A stretch of DNA of 64,000 nucleotides from an uncultured Bacteroidota bacterium (GCA_937872515.1 CALMSX010000091.1:48633-112632); one strand, 5' to 3'. Positions 36,319-45,715 are shown, counted from the stretch's first letter. Translations and numbers: made by a program. The notes: generated from the sequence alone by a model not told the origin.

Positions 36319-37650
36319 TTATCTTCCTGCACCGGCAGCAGCGGGTCTGCCGCTCCTGTTCTTTTTGAAGAAAGATTTTTGTTGCGGTTTATCGCTTGAA
36401 AAAGCCGGCTTATTGGATTTGGCAGGCCTATCCTGACCAGGTCTGGCGGCGCGAGGAGCAGCAGAAGAAGGCATTTGCCTACCCTTGTTAACCCTCTTTG
36501 ACAAACCATTGAATTCAACATGATAAGGATGATCAAATACCTTGGGTACATCCTTGCGTATCAATTTTTCGATATCGCGAAGTGCTGTGGTATCATCGTG
36601 CTCACATAGTGACAAAGACCTGCCTTCGTTGCCAGCCCTGCCTGTACGACCAATTCGGTGTACATAGGTTTCAGGAATCTCTGGTAAGTCATAGTTGATC
36701 ACATATTTTAAGTCGTCTACATCAATCCCCCTGGCGGCAATATCGGTAGCTACCAGTACTCGGAGCTTTCTGTTTTTAAAATTGGTCAGCGCCTGTTGTC
36801 TGGCTCCCTGTGATTTGTCACCATGGATGGCCTCTGCTTTGATGCCCTGCCTTACCAGCTCTTTTACAATGCGGTTGGCTCCACTTTTAGTTCGCGTAAA
36901 CACTAAGGCGTGCTGAATGTCGTGGAACTCCAACAAGTGAACCAAAAGATACCTCTTTTCATCTTTATCCACAAAGTATAAAGATTGCTGAATGGTATCA
37001 GCTGTAGAAGATACCGGGGTCACACTCACCTCCACGGGATTGCGAAGAATGCCGGATGCAAAACCTTTGATTTCTGATGGCATGGTAGCCGAGAAGAATA
37101 AGGTCTGTCTTTTGTGTGGGATGGCTGCAATTATTTTTTTGACGTCGTGGATAAAACCCATGTCAAGCATTCTGTCGGCTTCGTCGAGGACGAGGATTTC
37201 AACGTGCTTTAGGTTAACATATCCCTGGTTCATTAGGTCCAATAATCGGCCCGGAGTGGCAACCAGTATGTCGGTCCCTCTGCGCATGGCGTCGATTTGT
37301 GGTTTAATGCCCACGCCACCAAAAACTACCTCATGGCTGATCTTTAAATTTCTGCCATAAGCCGCAAAATTGTCTTTGATCTGAATGGCCAACTCACGGG
37401 TTGGGGTCAGGATCAGGGTTCTGATATACTTCCTTCCCTGGGTCTGTGGGGTAGATTGGTGAAGGAGTTGCAAAATCGGAATTGCAAACGCAGCCGTTTT
37501 ACCGGTTCCTGTTTGTGCACAGGCCAATAAATCGCGTTTTTCTAATACCGGGGTGATGGCTTTTTGTTGGATCGGGGTAGGCTTTTCATAACCTTCTTCA
37601 TTCAACGCATGTAAAATGGGTTGGATGATGTTTAAATCTGTAAAATTCAA
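36319..37650 (-). CDS. DEAD-box RNA helicase (RhlE type)
   Basis: About 444 residues, TTG start at 37650. Motifs in order: Q-motif GYEKPTPIQQKAI, I AQTGTGKT, Ia PTRELA, II LDEADRMLDMGF, III SAT, IV VFTRTKSGANR, V ATDIAARGIDV, VI HRIGRTGRAG. The basic Arg/Lys/Pro/Ala-rich tail (about 385-444) is for RNA binding. It unwinds RNA in ribosome assembly or mRNA decay. A -7 box implies a leader of about 80 bases, which fits cold-regulated helicases, though no regulatory fold was identified. Confidence 0.93.
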   Translation of the reverse strand: MNFTDLNIIQPILHALNEEGYEKPTPIQQKAITPVLEKRDLLACAQTGTGKTAAFAIPILQLLHQSTPQTQGRKYIRTLILTPTRELAIQIKDNFAAYGRNLKISHEVVFGGVGIKPQIDAMRRGTDILVATPGRLLDLMNQGYVNLKHVEILVLDEADRMLDMGFIHDVKKIIAAIPHKRQTLFFSATMPSEIKGFASGILRNPVEVSVTPVSSTADTIQQSLYFVDKDEKRYLLVHLLEFHDIQHALVFTRTKSGANRIVKELVRQGIKAEAIHGDKSQGARQQALTNFKNRKLRVLVATDIAARGIDVDDLKYVINYDLPEIPETYVHRIGRTGRAGNEGRSLSLCEHDDTTALRDIEKLIRKDVPKVFDHPYHVEFNGLSKRVNKGRQMPSSAAPRAARPGQDRPAKSNKPAFSSDKPQQKSFFKKNRSGRPAAAGAGR

Positions 37651-37735
37651 ATGAAAAATGTTGTGCGTCGAGCAAGAAATGTAAGTAGTTAATTACTTTG
37701 GACAAATGCGCATGTCAACGCTGATGATTAAAATG

Positions 37736-37743
37736 CAAAAATA
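37736..37743 (-). promoter_or_regulatory. Putative -7 box of the DEAD-box helicase (TATTTTTG, minus)
   Basis: Exact TAnnTTTG about 86 bases before the TTG start, giving a 5' leader of about 80 bases. -33 is not clear. Confidence 0.4.
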
Positions 37744-37797
37744 CTACATTTTTTTGACAATGTAGACATTATTTATAATAGACTGACTATCTTTATT

Positions 37798-38496
37798 TTA
37801 TTTATTAGAAAATTGTTTAATTTTAGCTATAAGGTCGGCTTTTGAGATAAATGCCTTGTGCTTCCACACCTCTTTTCCGTTTTTGTAAAGAATAAGAACA
37901 GGGAGGGTGTCGACCTTCATTTTTTGGCAAAGATCCTTTTCGGCATCGGCATCAATGCGCACCACATCCAGTTTAGATGCCATTTCTTTGTCTATTTCTT
38001 CCAAAAAAGGCTTCATTTTTTTACAAGGGGCACACCAGTCTGCGTAAAAATCGATGAGCACCAGCGACTTTTGAGTAGTCAGTGCGGTGTATTCAGACAT
38101 TGTCATCCCCTTTTTTGCGGTGGCGCTACTTACTTCTGGCAGTCCATTGGCCCTCCATTGGATCATACCACCAGCCATGTCATAAACTTTGTCAAAGCCC
38201 ATGGAAGCCAGTTGTTGTGCTGCCGCATTGCTGCGGGCGCCACTCAGACAATAGACAAAAACAGGCTTCTTTTTGTCAAGGGCAGCTGTTTTTTGTTTAA
38301 ACTCAGGACTATTTAGTTGATAATTGACCGCATTGGCAAGGTGGCCCCCCTGAAACTCGCCTGGGGTGCGCACATCTATCAGCATAGCACCTGGGCTAGC
38401 TTTGAGTTGGGCAACAAATTCAGGAACAGACAGTCGTTGTGCTGTTAATCCAAAGCAAAAAAATATTAGCAATGAAACACTAAAGGATCTAAACAT
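37798..38496 (-). CDS. Exported rhodanese-thioredoxin fusion
   Basis: 232 residues. Signal peptide (about 1-19), a rhodanese domain (about 22-120) with active-site Cys in YCLSGARS, and a thioredoxin domain (about 130-230) with WCAPC and cis-Pro TLPV. The periplasmic location suggests sulfur-transfer linked to thiol oxidoreduction. The next gene downstream, 25 bp away, encodes a small DUF2892-like membrane protein. Rhodanese plus DUF2892 is the content of E. coli YgaP, so here the parts are split and a thioredoxin is added. Operon by spacing. Confidence 0.9.
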   Translation of the reverse strand: MFRSFSVSLLIFFCFGLTAQRLSVPEFVAQLKASPGAMLIDVRTPGEFQGGHLANAVNYQLNSPEFKQKTAALDKKKPVFVYCLSGARSNAAAQQLASMGFDKVYDMAGGMIQWRANGLPEVSSATAKKGMTMSEYTALTTQKSLVLIDFYADWCAPCKKMKPFLEEIDKEMASKLDVVRIDADAEKDLCQKMKVDTLPVLILYKNGKEVWKHKAFISKADLIAKIKQFSNK

Positions 38497-38521
38497 AAAA
38501 CTTTGTTTTTATCAGAAATAC

Positions 38522-38731
38522 TTATTGTTTATTAGGTGGTACCGCACAATTACCCCCGGCACAGCTGCCGCCGGCACAACCCAGGGAAAACAAGCCCATG
38601 ACCATAAAATATCCACCTAAAAAAACACCGGCCCACTGCTTATCAATGGCAGATTGTGAAAGAATGATAAGTCCTAAGACCAAATACAATGCCCGGACGA
38701 AAGTCCAGTTTTTAAACACGTTTTCAAACAT
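38522..38731 (-). CDS. Small YgaP-like (DUF2892-type) membrane protein with Cys-rich tail
   Basis: 69 residues with two hydrophobic helices (about 12-28 and 33-53) and a C-terminal GCAGGSCAGGNC carrying three Cys in C-x4-C-x4-C spacing. It resembles the membrane half of YgaP. It is upstream of the rhodanese-thioredoxin gene in transcription order, with 25 bp between. The Cys tail may be a thiol or metal partner of the thioredoxin domain; that is inference. Confidence 0.75.
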   Translation of the reverse strand: MFENVFKNWTFVRALYLVLGLIILSQSAIDKQWAGVFLGGYFMVMGLFSLGCAGGSCAGGNCAVPPNKQ

Positions 38732-38882
38732 GATCCTTTAAATTTTGGCAAAGATCCATTGAATTTTAGTCTGCTATAGTGACTAATGTTACTTTGAAGC
38801 CCAATACTTTGTTTTTCTTACTGCCAAAAAGGAAATTAATTCTCATATTTGCCGGAATTTGAACAGTTAAATTAAGAATTAA

Positions 38883-39650
38883 ATGAGCGACCAAAATTAT
38901 CATCCCGAACCCTATTGGAGTGATGTTGCCAAACTGATAGGAGAAAGGCAGGGCACCAATGTTATTGCTGGCGATGACGAGCCCTATTACAGATATAAAA
39001 GAAAAATGTTCCTCAAAATGCTATTTACGGTGCCTTTTGAAGGAAAAAAAGTGTTGGAAATAGGCAGTGGCCCGGGAGGTAACCTGGTAGAAGTGTTTAA
39101 GAAAAAACCAGCTGTTCTTAATGGTGTGGACATCTCCAGCGATATGATTGCACTGGCGAAAAAACATGTACCTGCATCTGTAGAAATTTTCAAATCGAAT
39201 GGTACACAACTACCCTTTGGCGATAATCAATTTGATATCATTTTTACTGCCACTGTGCTTCAGCACAATACAGATGATGCCATGCTCCGCGAATTGATTG
39301 CCGAGATCTGCAGGGTATCGGGCGATCGTGTCTATATTTTCGAAAGAATTGAAAATAGCATCAAAGGGGATGCTCTTTGTTTGGGAAGACCCGTTGATTA
39401 TTATGCTTCTATTTTTAAAGCACATGGTTTTGAACTCCAGGAAACCCAGTTTATCAACATCAGGGTGAGTTATTACATCTGTGGGGCCATTAGAAAATTG
39501 TTAAACCCAAAAGACCGTAAAGAAGGAGAGCCGTTGAATGGAATCTCTATCTTCCTACAAAATGCTTTCTTAATGGTTACTCCCCTTCTTGACCGCATCT
39601 TTATATCGGGAAAAGACGTGGGTAAACTTGTTTTTAAGAAGATAAAATAA
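38883..39650 (+). CDS. Class I SAM-dependent methyltransferase
   Basis: 255 residues. Motif I is VLEIGSGPGGNLVEVF, motif II-like VDISSDMI, then FDIIFTATVLQHN. The C-terminal third has hydrophobic stretches (FLQNAFLMVTPLLDRIFI). Methyltransf_11/25 type, substrate unknown. No operon partner: 150 bp from the YgaP-like gene and 160 bp from glmM. Confidence 0.85.
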   Translation: MSDQNYHPEPYWSDVAKLIGERQGTNVIAGDDEPYYRYKRKMFLKMLFTVPFEGKKVLEIGSGPGGNLVEVFKKKPAVLNGVDISSDMIALAKKHVPASVEIFKSNGTQLPFGDNQFDIIFTATVLQHNTDDAMLRELIAEICRVSGDRVYIFERIENSIKGDALCLGRPVDYYASIFKAHGFELQETQFINIRVSYYICGAIRKLLNPKDRKEGEPLNGISIFLQNAFLMVTPLLDRIFISGKDVGKLVFKKIK

Positions 39651-39812
39651 CATTCTTTTACTCAAGGTAAAAAAGGTATTTTTCAAAATATTAGTTGGAA
39701 AATACAACGATTCAAAGAACCCCCTAAGTTCCTTGATAAATATTAGCATTCAATTCCCAAATTGTGCCTTTGCTTTTTATAGAAAGTCCTAACTTGCCAA
39801 AAATTTTAAGTT

Positions 39813-41174
39813 TTGGCTTTAATAAAATCTATTTCAGGCATTCGGGGTACCATTGGCGGCGAAAAGGGGAATAATCTTACCCCTGTAGACATTGTAGAAA
39901 GTGTGGCAGGCTTTGGTACCTGGATCTTAAAACACCATGCAAAAGCAAGTGTCGTAGTTGGTAGAGATGGACGAATTTCGGGGCCCATGGTAAGTCAGCT
40001 TGCCATCCAAACCCTCATTGGCATGGGCATCGATGTAATTGACCTCGGCCTTTCCACTACTCCAACCGTGGAAATGTATATAACTAAAGCAAATGCTCAG
40101 GCCGGCATCATTTTTACGGCCAGCCACAACCCAAAGGAATGGAACGCCCTGAAATTCCTGAATGAGAAAGGTGAATTTATCAGTGCAGCTGATGGAGAAA
40201 ACATCCTCGAAATGATCCGCAAAGGGGAGTTGGATTTTGTTTCTGTCGACCAGTTAGGAAGCGTAATACAAGCTCATGATGCCTATGATTTTCATATCCA
40301 AGCCATCCTGGCCCACCGCCTGGTGGATGTTGCCGCCATCACAGTCAGTCAGTTTCATGTGGTGGTAGATTGCATCAATTCTACCGGTGCCCTGGCCCTA
40401 CCCCCTCTTTTAGACGCCCTGGGAGTAAAATATACATTAATCAATGATGCAGTAACAGGAGATTTTGCCCACAATCCGGAACCACTGCCAGCTCACCTGG
40501 TCCAGCTCAGTGAAGCCGTTAAAAATAGTGGCGCGCATATGGGTATCAGTGTTGACCCTGATGTGGATCGGCTTGCCTTTGTTTGTGAGGATGGCAGCAT
40601 GTTTGGCGAAGAAGGCACCCTGGTAGCAATTGCGGATTATATTTTATCCAAAGAAAAAGGCAACACGGTATCCAATCTTTCATCAACCCGGGCTTTGGCA
40701 GATGTTACTCGAAAACACGGAGGTAAATATTTTGCTGCGGCTGTAGGAGAAGTAAACGTAGTTACCATGATGAAATCCCACAACGCCATCATTGGAGGAG
40801 AAGGAAATGGGGGTGTCATTGTGCCCGACCTTCACTATGGCAGAGATGCTATGATTGGCATTGCACTGTTTTTAAGTTATGTGAGCCAACAAAAACAAAA
40901 TCTTACCGCTCTCAGAAATGCCCTCCCCCAATATACTATAATCAAAGATAAACTCGATGTGGCAGGCCTCGATCTGGATGCCATTTTTGACCGACTAAAA
41001 AAATCATTTGCTTCGGAAAAGTTAAATGACATAGACGGACTGAAAATTGATTTTAATGAAGGATGGGTCCATTTCAGAAAGTCCAATACCGAACCCATTG
41101 TGAGGATCTACGCTGAAGCCAACACCAGTGTTGCGGCACAAGCATTAATTGACAAAGTAAAAGCGCATATTTGA
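39813..41174 (+). CDS. glmM: Phosphoglucosamine mutase
   Basis: 453 residues, TTG start just before ALIKSISGIRGTIGG, which is where homologues begin. Phosphoserine loop TASHNPKEW (Ser104), Mg-binding DPDVDR (Asp248, Asp250, Asp252), sugar-binding GEGNGGV and phosphate-binding RKSNTEPIVRIYAE are all intact. It converts GlcN-6-P to GlcN-1-P for UDP-GlcNAc. It heads a five-gene run in which each following start is within 4 bp of the previous stop. It could also be annotated phosphomannomutase/phosphoglucomutase, but GlmM-type features dominate. Confidence 0.92.
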   Translation: MALIKSISGIRGTIGGEKGNNLTPVDIVESVAGFGTWILKHHAKASVVVGRDGRISGPMVSQLAIQTLIGMGIDVIDLGLSTTPTVEMYITKANAQAGIIFTASHNPKEWNALKFLNEKGEFISAADGENILEMIRKGELDFVSVDQLGSVIQAHDAYDFHIQAILAHRLVDVAAITVSQFHVVVDCINSTGALALPPLLDALGVKYTLINDAVTGDFAHNPEPLPAHLVQLSEAVKNSGAHMGISVDPDVDRLAFVCEDGSMFGEEGTLVAIADYILSKEKGNTVSNLSSTRALADVTRKHGGKYFAAAVGEVNVVTMMKSHNAIIGGEGNGGVIVPDLHYGRDAMIGIALFLSYVSQQKQNLTALRNALPQYTIIKDKLDVAGLDLDAIFDRLKKSFASEKLNDIDGLKIDFNEGWVHFRKSNTEPIVRIYAEANTSVAAQALIDKVKAHI

Positions 41175-41175
41175 T

Positions 41176-42657
41176 ATGACATCTTTGGAACAATATTTTC
41201 AATCGTTTAGAGAGCAGGTAATTGGCATCAACGCTGCATTTGACAGCCAGACCGGTCACCATAAAATTATCTATGCCGACTGGACAGCCAGTGGAAGAAT
41301 GTATGGTCCCATTGAGGAACTGATGAAAGCAGAGGTGTCTCCCTATGTAGCCAACACCCATACCGAAACGACCTTTACCGGCACTGCCATGACCTTGGCC
41401 TACAAGAGAGCAAAAGAAATCATCAAGCGGCATGTAAATGCGGCAGAAACAGATATCCTCATCGCATCCAACTCGGGCATGACCGGGGTGGTTAATAAAT
41501 TTCAACGCATCCTGGGACTCAAGATCCATGAAAAGTTTGCAGATCAGGTCAGTCTTCCCAAAGAAGAAAGACCGGTGGTCTTTGTTACCCACATGGAACA
41601 CCACTCCAATCAAACCTCATGGCTCGAAACAATAGCCGAAGTTGTCATCATTCAGGCTTGTCCCAAAGGCCTGGTGGATTTGCTACATTTTGAATCTTTG
41701 CTCGAAAAATACAAAGACAGAAGAATCAAGATCGCAGCTATAACCTCCTGTTCTAACGTTACCGGTATTTTTACACCGTATCACCAGCTGGCCAAAATTA
41801 TCCACCAGCATGGAGGCTTGTGTTTTGTTGATTTTGCCTGTTCGGCCCCTTATATAGCCATTGACATGCACCCGTCCGAAGAAGGGGCACACCTCGATGC
41901 CATCTATTTTAGTCCACACAAATTTTTAGGTGGGCCCGGCAGCAACGGAGTCTTAATTTTTAACAGCCAACTTTATCGCAACCGTGTTCCTGACCATCCG
42001 GGAGGGGGCACTGTCGACTGGACCAATCCCTGGGGTGAACACAAGTACCACGAAGAGATAGAAGCCAGAGAAGATGGAGGAACGCCCGGTTTTTTACAAA
42101 CCATGAGAGTGGCCCTTGCGATCCAACTCAAAGAAAAAATGGGTGTCGACAAAATAAAGGCTAGAGAAGAGGAAATTTTGGATCTCGCATGGGCCGCCTT
42201 TGCTCAAATGCCGAGGGTCCACGTTTTTGCCGACCACCAAAAAGAAAGGCTGCCCATCTTTTCTTTCATCATTGATGATGTGCATTATAACCTAGTTGTA
42301 AAATTGCTCAACGATCGTTTTGGCATCCAGGTAAGAGGTGGATGCAGCTGCGCCGGTACTTATGGACACTATCTTTTTGAAATCTCGTATGAAAGATCAA
42401 AAGACTTTACCCACCACATAGACATTGGTGATCTTTCGCAAAAGCTGGGATGGATCAGGATTTCGTTTCACCCGGTGATGACCAACGAAGAAGTGCAGTA
42501 TTGCATGGATGCGATCCGTCAAATAAGTGAGCACCACGAAGAATGGAAAAAAGAATATATCTATTCTCCCAAATCCAATGAGTTTACCCATAAAGATGTA
42601 TTGGTCGCTCCGGAAAAAGAATTGGTAGAGGGTTGGTACAACACCAATAGACTATAA
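41176..42657 (+). CDS. Class V PLP-dependent aminotransferase (cysteine desulfurase-like)
   Basis: 493 residues. Fold-type I PLP enzyme with Schiff-base Lys249 in SPHKFLGGPG. THMEHHSNQTSW and CSNVTGI contribute cofactor contacts, and GGTVDW is the substrate loop. RGGCSCAGTYGHYL carries two Cys at the position of the desulfurase active-site loop. The family is a large group of uncharacterised class V aminotransferases. Start 1 bp after glmM. A bona fide cysteine desulfurase follows directly, so this one may serve another sulfur or amino transfer. Confidence 0.85.
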   Translation: MTSLEQYFQSFREQVIGINAAFDSQTGHHKIIYADWTASGRMYGPIEELMKAEVSPYVANTHTETTFTGTAMTLAYKRAKEIIKRHVNAAETDILIASNSGMTGVVNKFQRILGLKIHEKFADQVSLPKEERPVVFVTHMEHHSNQTSWLETIAEVVIIQACPKGLVDLLHFESLLEKYKDRRIKIAAITSCSNVTGIFTPYHQLAKIIHQHGGLCFVDFACSAPYIAIDMHPSEEGAHLDAIYFSPHKFLGGPGSNGVLIFNSQLYRNRVPDHPGGGTVDWTNPWGEHKYHEEIEAREDGGTPGFLQTMRVALAIQLKEKMGVDKIKAREEEILDLAWAAFAQMPRVHVFADHQKERLPIFSFIIDDVHYNLVVKLLNDRFGIQVRGGCSCAGTYGHYLFEISYERSKDFTHHIDIGDLSQKLGWIRISFHPVMTNEEVQYCMDAIRQISEHHEEWKKEYIYSPKSNEFTHKDVLVAPEKELVEGWYNTNRL

Positions 42658-43794
42658 ATGCGTATCTATTTCGACAATGCAGCCACTACCCCACTATTAA
42701 CTCAGGTGTGGGAAAAAATGAGTGATGTTTTAAAAAACGATTTTGGCAACCCTTCTTCGATCCATCACTATGGCAGGGTGAGCAGGTCCATAATTGAAGA
42801 TGCCAGGAAAAAAGTAGCCCGAACCATCGGCGCATCGATAGGAGAAATATTTTTCACTTCATCGGCAACAGAAGCCAACAATACGATCCTTCATAGGAGC
42901 GCCATTGACCTCGGCATAAGACGGTTTATCAGTTCACCTACTGAACATCACTGTGTATTACACACCTTGCAACACATACAAAAAGAAAATCCGGAGATTG
43001 AGGTAATCTGGTTGTCGGTAGACAATCATGGGCGCATCGATCTTGCAGAATTGGAATCGCATTTAGCAACTGATTTAAAAAAGACCATGGTTTCACTCAT
43101 GTATGGCAACAATGAAATTGGCACCATCCATGACATCGAGACCATCGGCTCAATTTGTAAAAAACACCATGCCTATTTGCATTGTGATGCGGTACAGATG
43201 ATTGGAAAATACGAAGTTGACGTCCAGGCCTTGGGGGTATCGTTTCTGTCTGGAACTGCCCATAAATTTCACGGTCCCAAGGGCAGCGGTTTTTTTTATA
43301 TGAAGTCAGACAACATCATTCAACCCTACATCTATGGTGGAGCCCAGGAACGCAATATGCGGGCAGGAACCGAAAATGTGGCGGGCATTGCCGGACTGGC
43401 AGAAGCTCTGACCCTGGCGATGGGTGAGATGGCCCAGCGACGATCCCACATCAGTGCACTGAAACAAAGATTTGAAGCGCAGTTGATCAACAAAGTAGAA
43501 GGCATCGTATTTAATCACCCAACAGGTGATGAATGTATGTACCATCTCAGCAGTGTTTCTTTTCCTGAATCATCCATGGCAGAAATGTTGATGTTTAACC
43601 TCGATATAGAAGGCATTGCTGCATCCTCTGGCAGTGCGTGTAGTGCAGGAATTGCGGAAGACAGTCATGTTCTGCAAGCCATAGGCCATCCACAGGGTAG
43701 GAAGACCGTTCGTTTTTCATTTTCTTCTCTCAACACGGCTGAAGAGGTAGATGCCACAGTTGCAAAGATTAAAAAGCTGATGACCCCAAGATGA
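42658..43794 (+). CDS. Cysteine desulfurase (NifS/IscS family)
   Basis: 378 residues beginning exactly after the previous stop. MRIYFDNAATTPLL, PLP Lys203 in SGTAHKFHGPKG, and active-site Cys328 in SSGSACSAG identify a group I desulfurase. It mobilises sulfur from Cys for Fe-S clusters, thiolated tRNA or cofactors. No iscU or other Fe-S scaffold gene is in the window. Overlaps ribD by 4 bp (ATGA). Confidence 0.92.
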   Translation: MRIYFDNAATTPLLTQVWEKMSDVLKNDFGNPSSIHHYGRVSRSIIEDARKKVARTIGASIGEIFFTSSATEANNTILHRSAIDLGIRRFISSPTEHHCVLHTLQHIQKENPEIEVIWLSVDNHGRIDLAELESHLATDLKKTMVSLMYGNNEIGTIHDIETIGSICKKHHAYLHCDAVQMIGKYEVDVQALGVSFLSGTAHKFHGPKGSGFFYMKSDNIIQPYIYGGAQERNMRAGTENVAGIAGLAEALTLAMGEMAQRRSHISALKQRFEAQLINKVEGIVFNHPTGDECMYHLSSVSFPESSMAEMLMFNLDIEGIAASSGSACSAGIAEDSHVLQAIGHPQGRKTVRFSFSSLNTAEEVDATVAKIKKLMTPR

Positions 43795-44840
43795 ACCACA
43801 AGTTATACATGCAACGCTGTGTGGATTTGGCCCAAAAAGGAGGGCTGGAAACCAAAAGCAATCCCATGGTTGGTGCGGTACTTGTATATAATGACAAAAT
43901 AATTGGTGAGGGTTGGCATACCTATTACGGGGGTCCTCATGCAGAAGTAAACGCGATTAGCAGTGTAAAATCTGAGGACCAGGCGCTAATTGTATTTTCT
44001 ACCCTATATGTCAGTCTGGAGCCCTGCTGCGTGCATGGAAAAACGCCTGCATGTACTTCCCTGATTCTGGAAAAAAAAATACCAAAAGTAGTAATTGGCA
44101 GCATGGATCCCGATCCCAGAATGCAGGGCAAGGGAATAGCCTTGCTAAGAGAACAGGGAGTGGAAGTGATGGAAAATGTATTACAAAACGAGTGTGATGC
44201 CCTAATAAGTCGATTCAAGGCCAATTTAAAAAAAATGCCCTATATCGTGCTGAAGTGGGCTGTCAGCTTTGATCAGGTAATGGGACAAAGGCAACAGCGA
44301 TTGATCATAACAGGAGAAGCTGCTTTGTGGCATACCCATAAATGGCGGTCGGAGTGTCATGGCATTTTGATTGGCAAAGAAACTGCAAGGACGGACAATC
44401 CCTTATTAAATACCCGTTATTATCCAGGCCCCTCACCCATAAAAATTGTGATGGACAGTCAACTGGAACTCGACCCACAACTAAGGTTATTTGCAGATGG
44501 CCAGGTGGTGGTTGTCAATGAAATAAAAGAAGAAAAGCACGGCAATATCCACTACATCAAAGTCAATTCAATTCACAACTGGCAGGAAGTAATGGAGATC
44601 TTGTACGAAAATGAGATCTATTCCGTTTTGGTAGAAGGAGGAAGTAAAATATTAAAAAGCCTGATTGCAGGTGGATGGTGGAATGAAGCCAGGATATTAA
44701 GAACACAAACATTATTAAAAAATCAAATTGAGGCCTCAGATGTAATAATGGCCCCGGAAATAAGTGGAAGGTTGGTAAAACAAGTGGATGTTGAGCCTGG
44801 ATGCAAGGCCATTTATATAGAAAATAAAGTTCAAGGTTAA
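43791..44840 (+). CDS. ribD: Bifunctional riboflavin deaminase-reductase RibD
   Basis: 349 residues. The deaminase domain (about 1-145) has zinc ligands His50 (HAEVNA), Cys79 and Cys88 (PCCVHGKTPAC) and NPMVGAVLV. The reductase domain (about 150-345) includes WAVSFDQVMG and LVEGGSKILKS. It catalyses the second and third steps of riboflavin synthesis. No FMN riboswitch precedes it; it is embedded in the glmM operon, so its expression follows that promoter. Confidence 0.94.
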   Translation: MNHKLYMQRCVDLAQKGGLETKSNPMVGAVLVYNDKIIGEGWHTYYGGPHAEVNAISSVKSEDQALIVFSTLYVSLEPCCVHGKTPACTSLILEKKIPKVVIGSMDPDPRMQGKGIALLREQGVEVMENVLQNECDALISRFKANLKKMPYIVLKWAVSFDQVMGQRQQRLIITGEAALWHTHKWRSECHGILIGKETARTDNPLLNTRYYPGPSPIKIVMDSQLELDPQLRLFADGQVVVVNEIKEEKHGNIHYIKVNSIHNWQEVMEILYENEIYSVLVEGGSKILKSLIAGGWWNEARILRTQTLLKNQIEASDVIMAPEISGRLVKQVDVEPGCKAIYIENKVQG

Positions 44841-44842
44841 CT

Positions 44843-45409
44843 ATGAAAATAAGCCTGTATATTAAATGTGTAACTTTGTCTGTTTCCTTGTTTATGGGCA
44901 GTTCATTTTTTACACCTAAAATTGGTGATGTAATTGATTCTGTGAACGGTGTGAAAGTGCATTACAATGGCAGTCATTACGCAAAAAGTTATGGCAGGAA
45001 TTTAACTCCGGACGGTTACAACCTTGGTTTGAAATACCAATGTGTTGAGTTTGTCAAAAGATACTATTATCAGGTATACGGACACAAGATGCCCAATGCT
45101 CAAGGCAACGCCAGAGACTTTTTTGACAAAAAACTCGAAGACAGAGCCTACAATGTTAAGAGGGGTTTAATGCAATATCGCAACGTAAGAGAGTATCCTC
45201 CGAAAGCAGGTGATTTATTGGTATATGACAGTTATCCCGGAAATCCCTATGGTCATGTAGCCATTATTGCCGAAGTAGGAGCCGAGCATGTAGTCATAGT
45301 TCAACAAAATATTGGTACTCTTACCAGAGAGAAATTGAAGTTGGTAAAGTTTATGCATTATTACACCATTGCTGACTACGATATCCTTGGATGGTTGCGG
45401 TTGGAATGA
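44843..45409 (+). CDS. CHAP-domain amidase/peptidase, exported
   Basis: 188 residues. Signal peptide (about 1-20, MGSSFF), then a CHAP domain with catalytic Cys in YQCVEFVKRYYY and His in YGHVAII, and a late acidic position. Family members cleave peptidoglycan cross-bridges or stem amides, or are glutathionylspermidine-amidase-like. It is the last gene of the glmM operon (2 bp after ribD). Its stop codon is the first bases of a repeat array. Confidence 0.88.
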   Translation: MKISLYIKCVTLSVSLFMGSSFFTPKIGDVIDSVNGVKVHYNGSHYAKSYGRNLTPDGYNLGLKYQCVEFVKRYYYQVYGHKMPNAQGNARDFFDKKLEDRAYNVKRGLMQYRNVREYPPKAGDLLVYDSYPGNPYGHVAIIAEVGAEHVVIVQQNIGTLTREKLKLVKFMHYYTIADYDILGWLRLE

Positions 45410-45542
45410 CGAATTTCGAATGTCGAATTTCGAATGACGAATGTCGAATGACGAATTTCGAATGTCGAATTTCGAATGACGAATGTCGAATGACGAATGT
45501 CGAATGTCGAATGACGAATGTCGAATGTCGAATGTCGAATTA
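45403..45542. repeat. Heptanucleotide array (CGAATGT / CGAATGA / CGAATTT)
   Basis: About 19 tandem 7-bp units built on CGAA plus TTT, TGT or TGA. A 42-bp higher-order block (TTT-TGT-TTT-TGA-TGT-TGA) occurs twice in succession, then simpler TGT/TGA units. It starts at the CHAP stop codon and has no unique spacers. Confidence 0.93.
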
Positions 45543-45715
45543 CGTAATTCTCAATTCGTAATTTTTAATTCGTAATTGATCCCCGTAATTCTCAATTCGT
45601 AATTTTTAATTCGTAATTGATCCCCGTAATTCTCAATCCATAATTGATCCCCGTAATTCGTAATTTACAATTCGTAATTGACCCCCGTAATTCGTAATTT
45701 TCAATTCGTAATTGC
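45543..45715. repeat. 41-bp minisatellite (GTAATTC...CCCC)
   Basis: Two identical 41-bp units (45544-45584, 45585-45625), a 27-bp shortened one (45626-45652) and two diverged copies, each rich in TTCGTAATT and closed by CCCC. The last copy reaches into the 3' end of the YheT-like gene and supplies its stop codon and last few residues. Confidence 0.93.

Noticed and set aside
43791..44840. FMN riboswitch before ribD
   Set aside because: ribD overlaps the upstream gene by 4 bp, leaving no room for an aptamer.
45403..45715. CRISPR array
   Set aside because: Units are contiguous with no unique spacers, no cas genes nearby and a 7- or 41-bp period.
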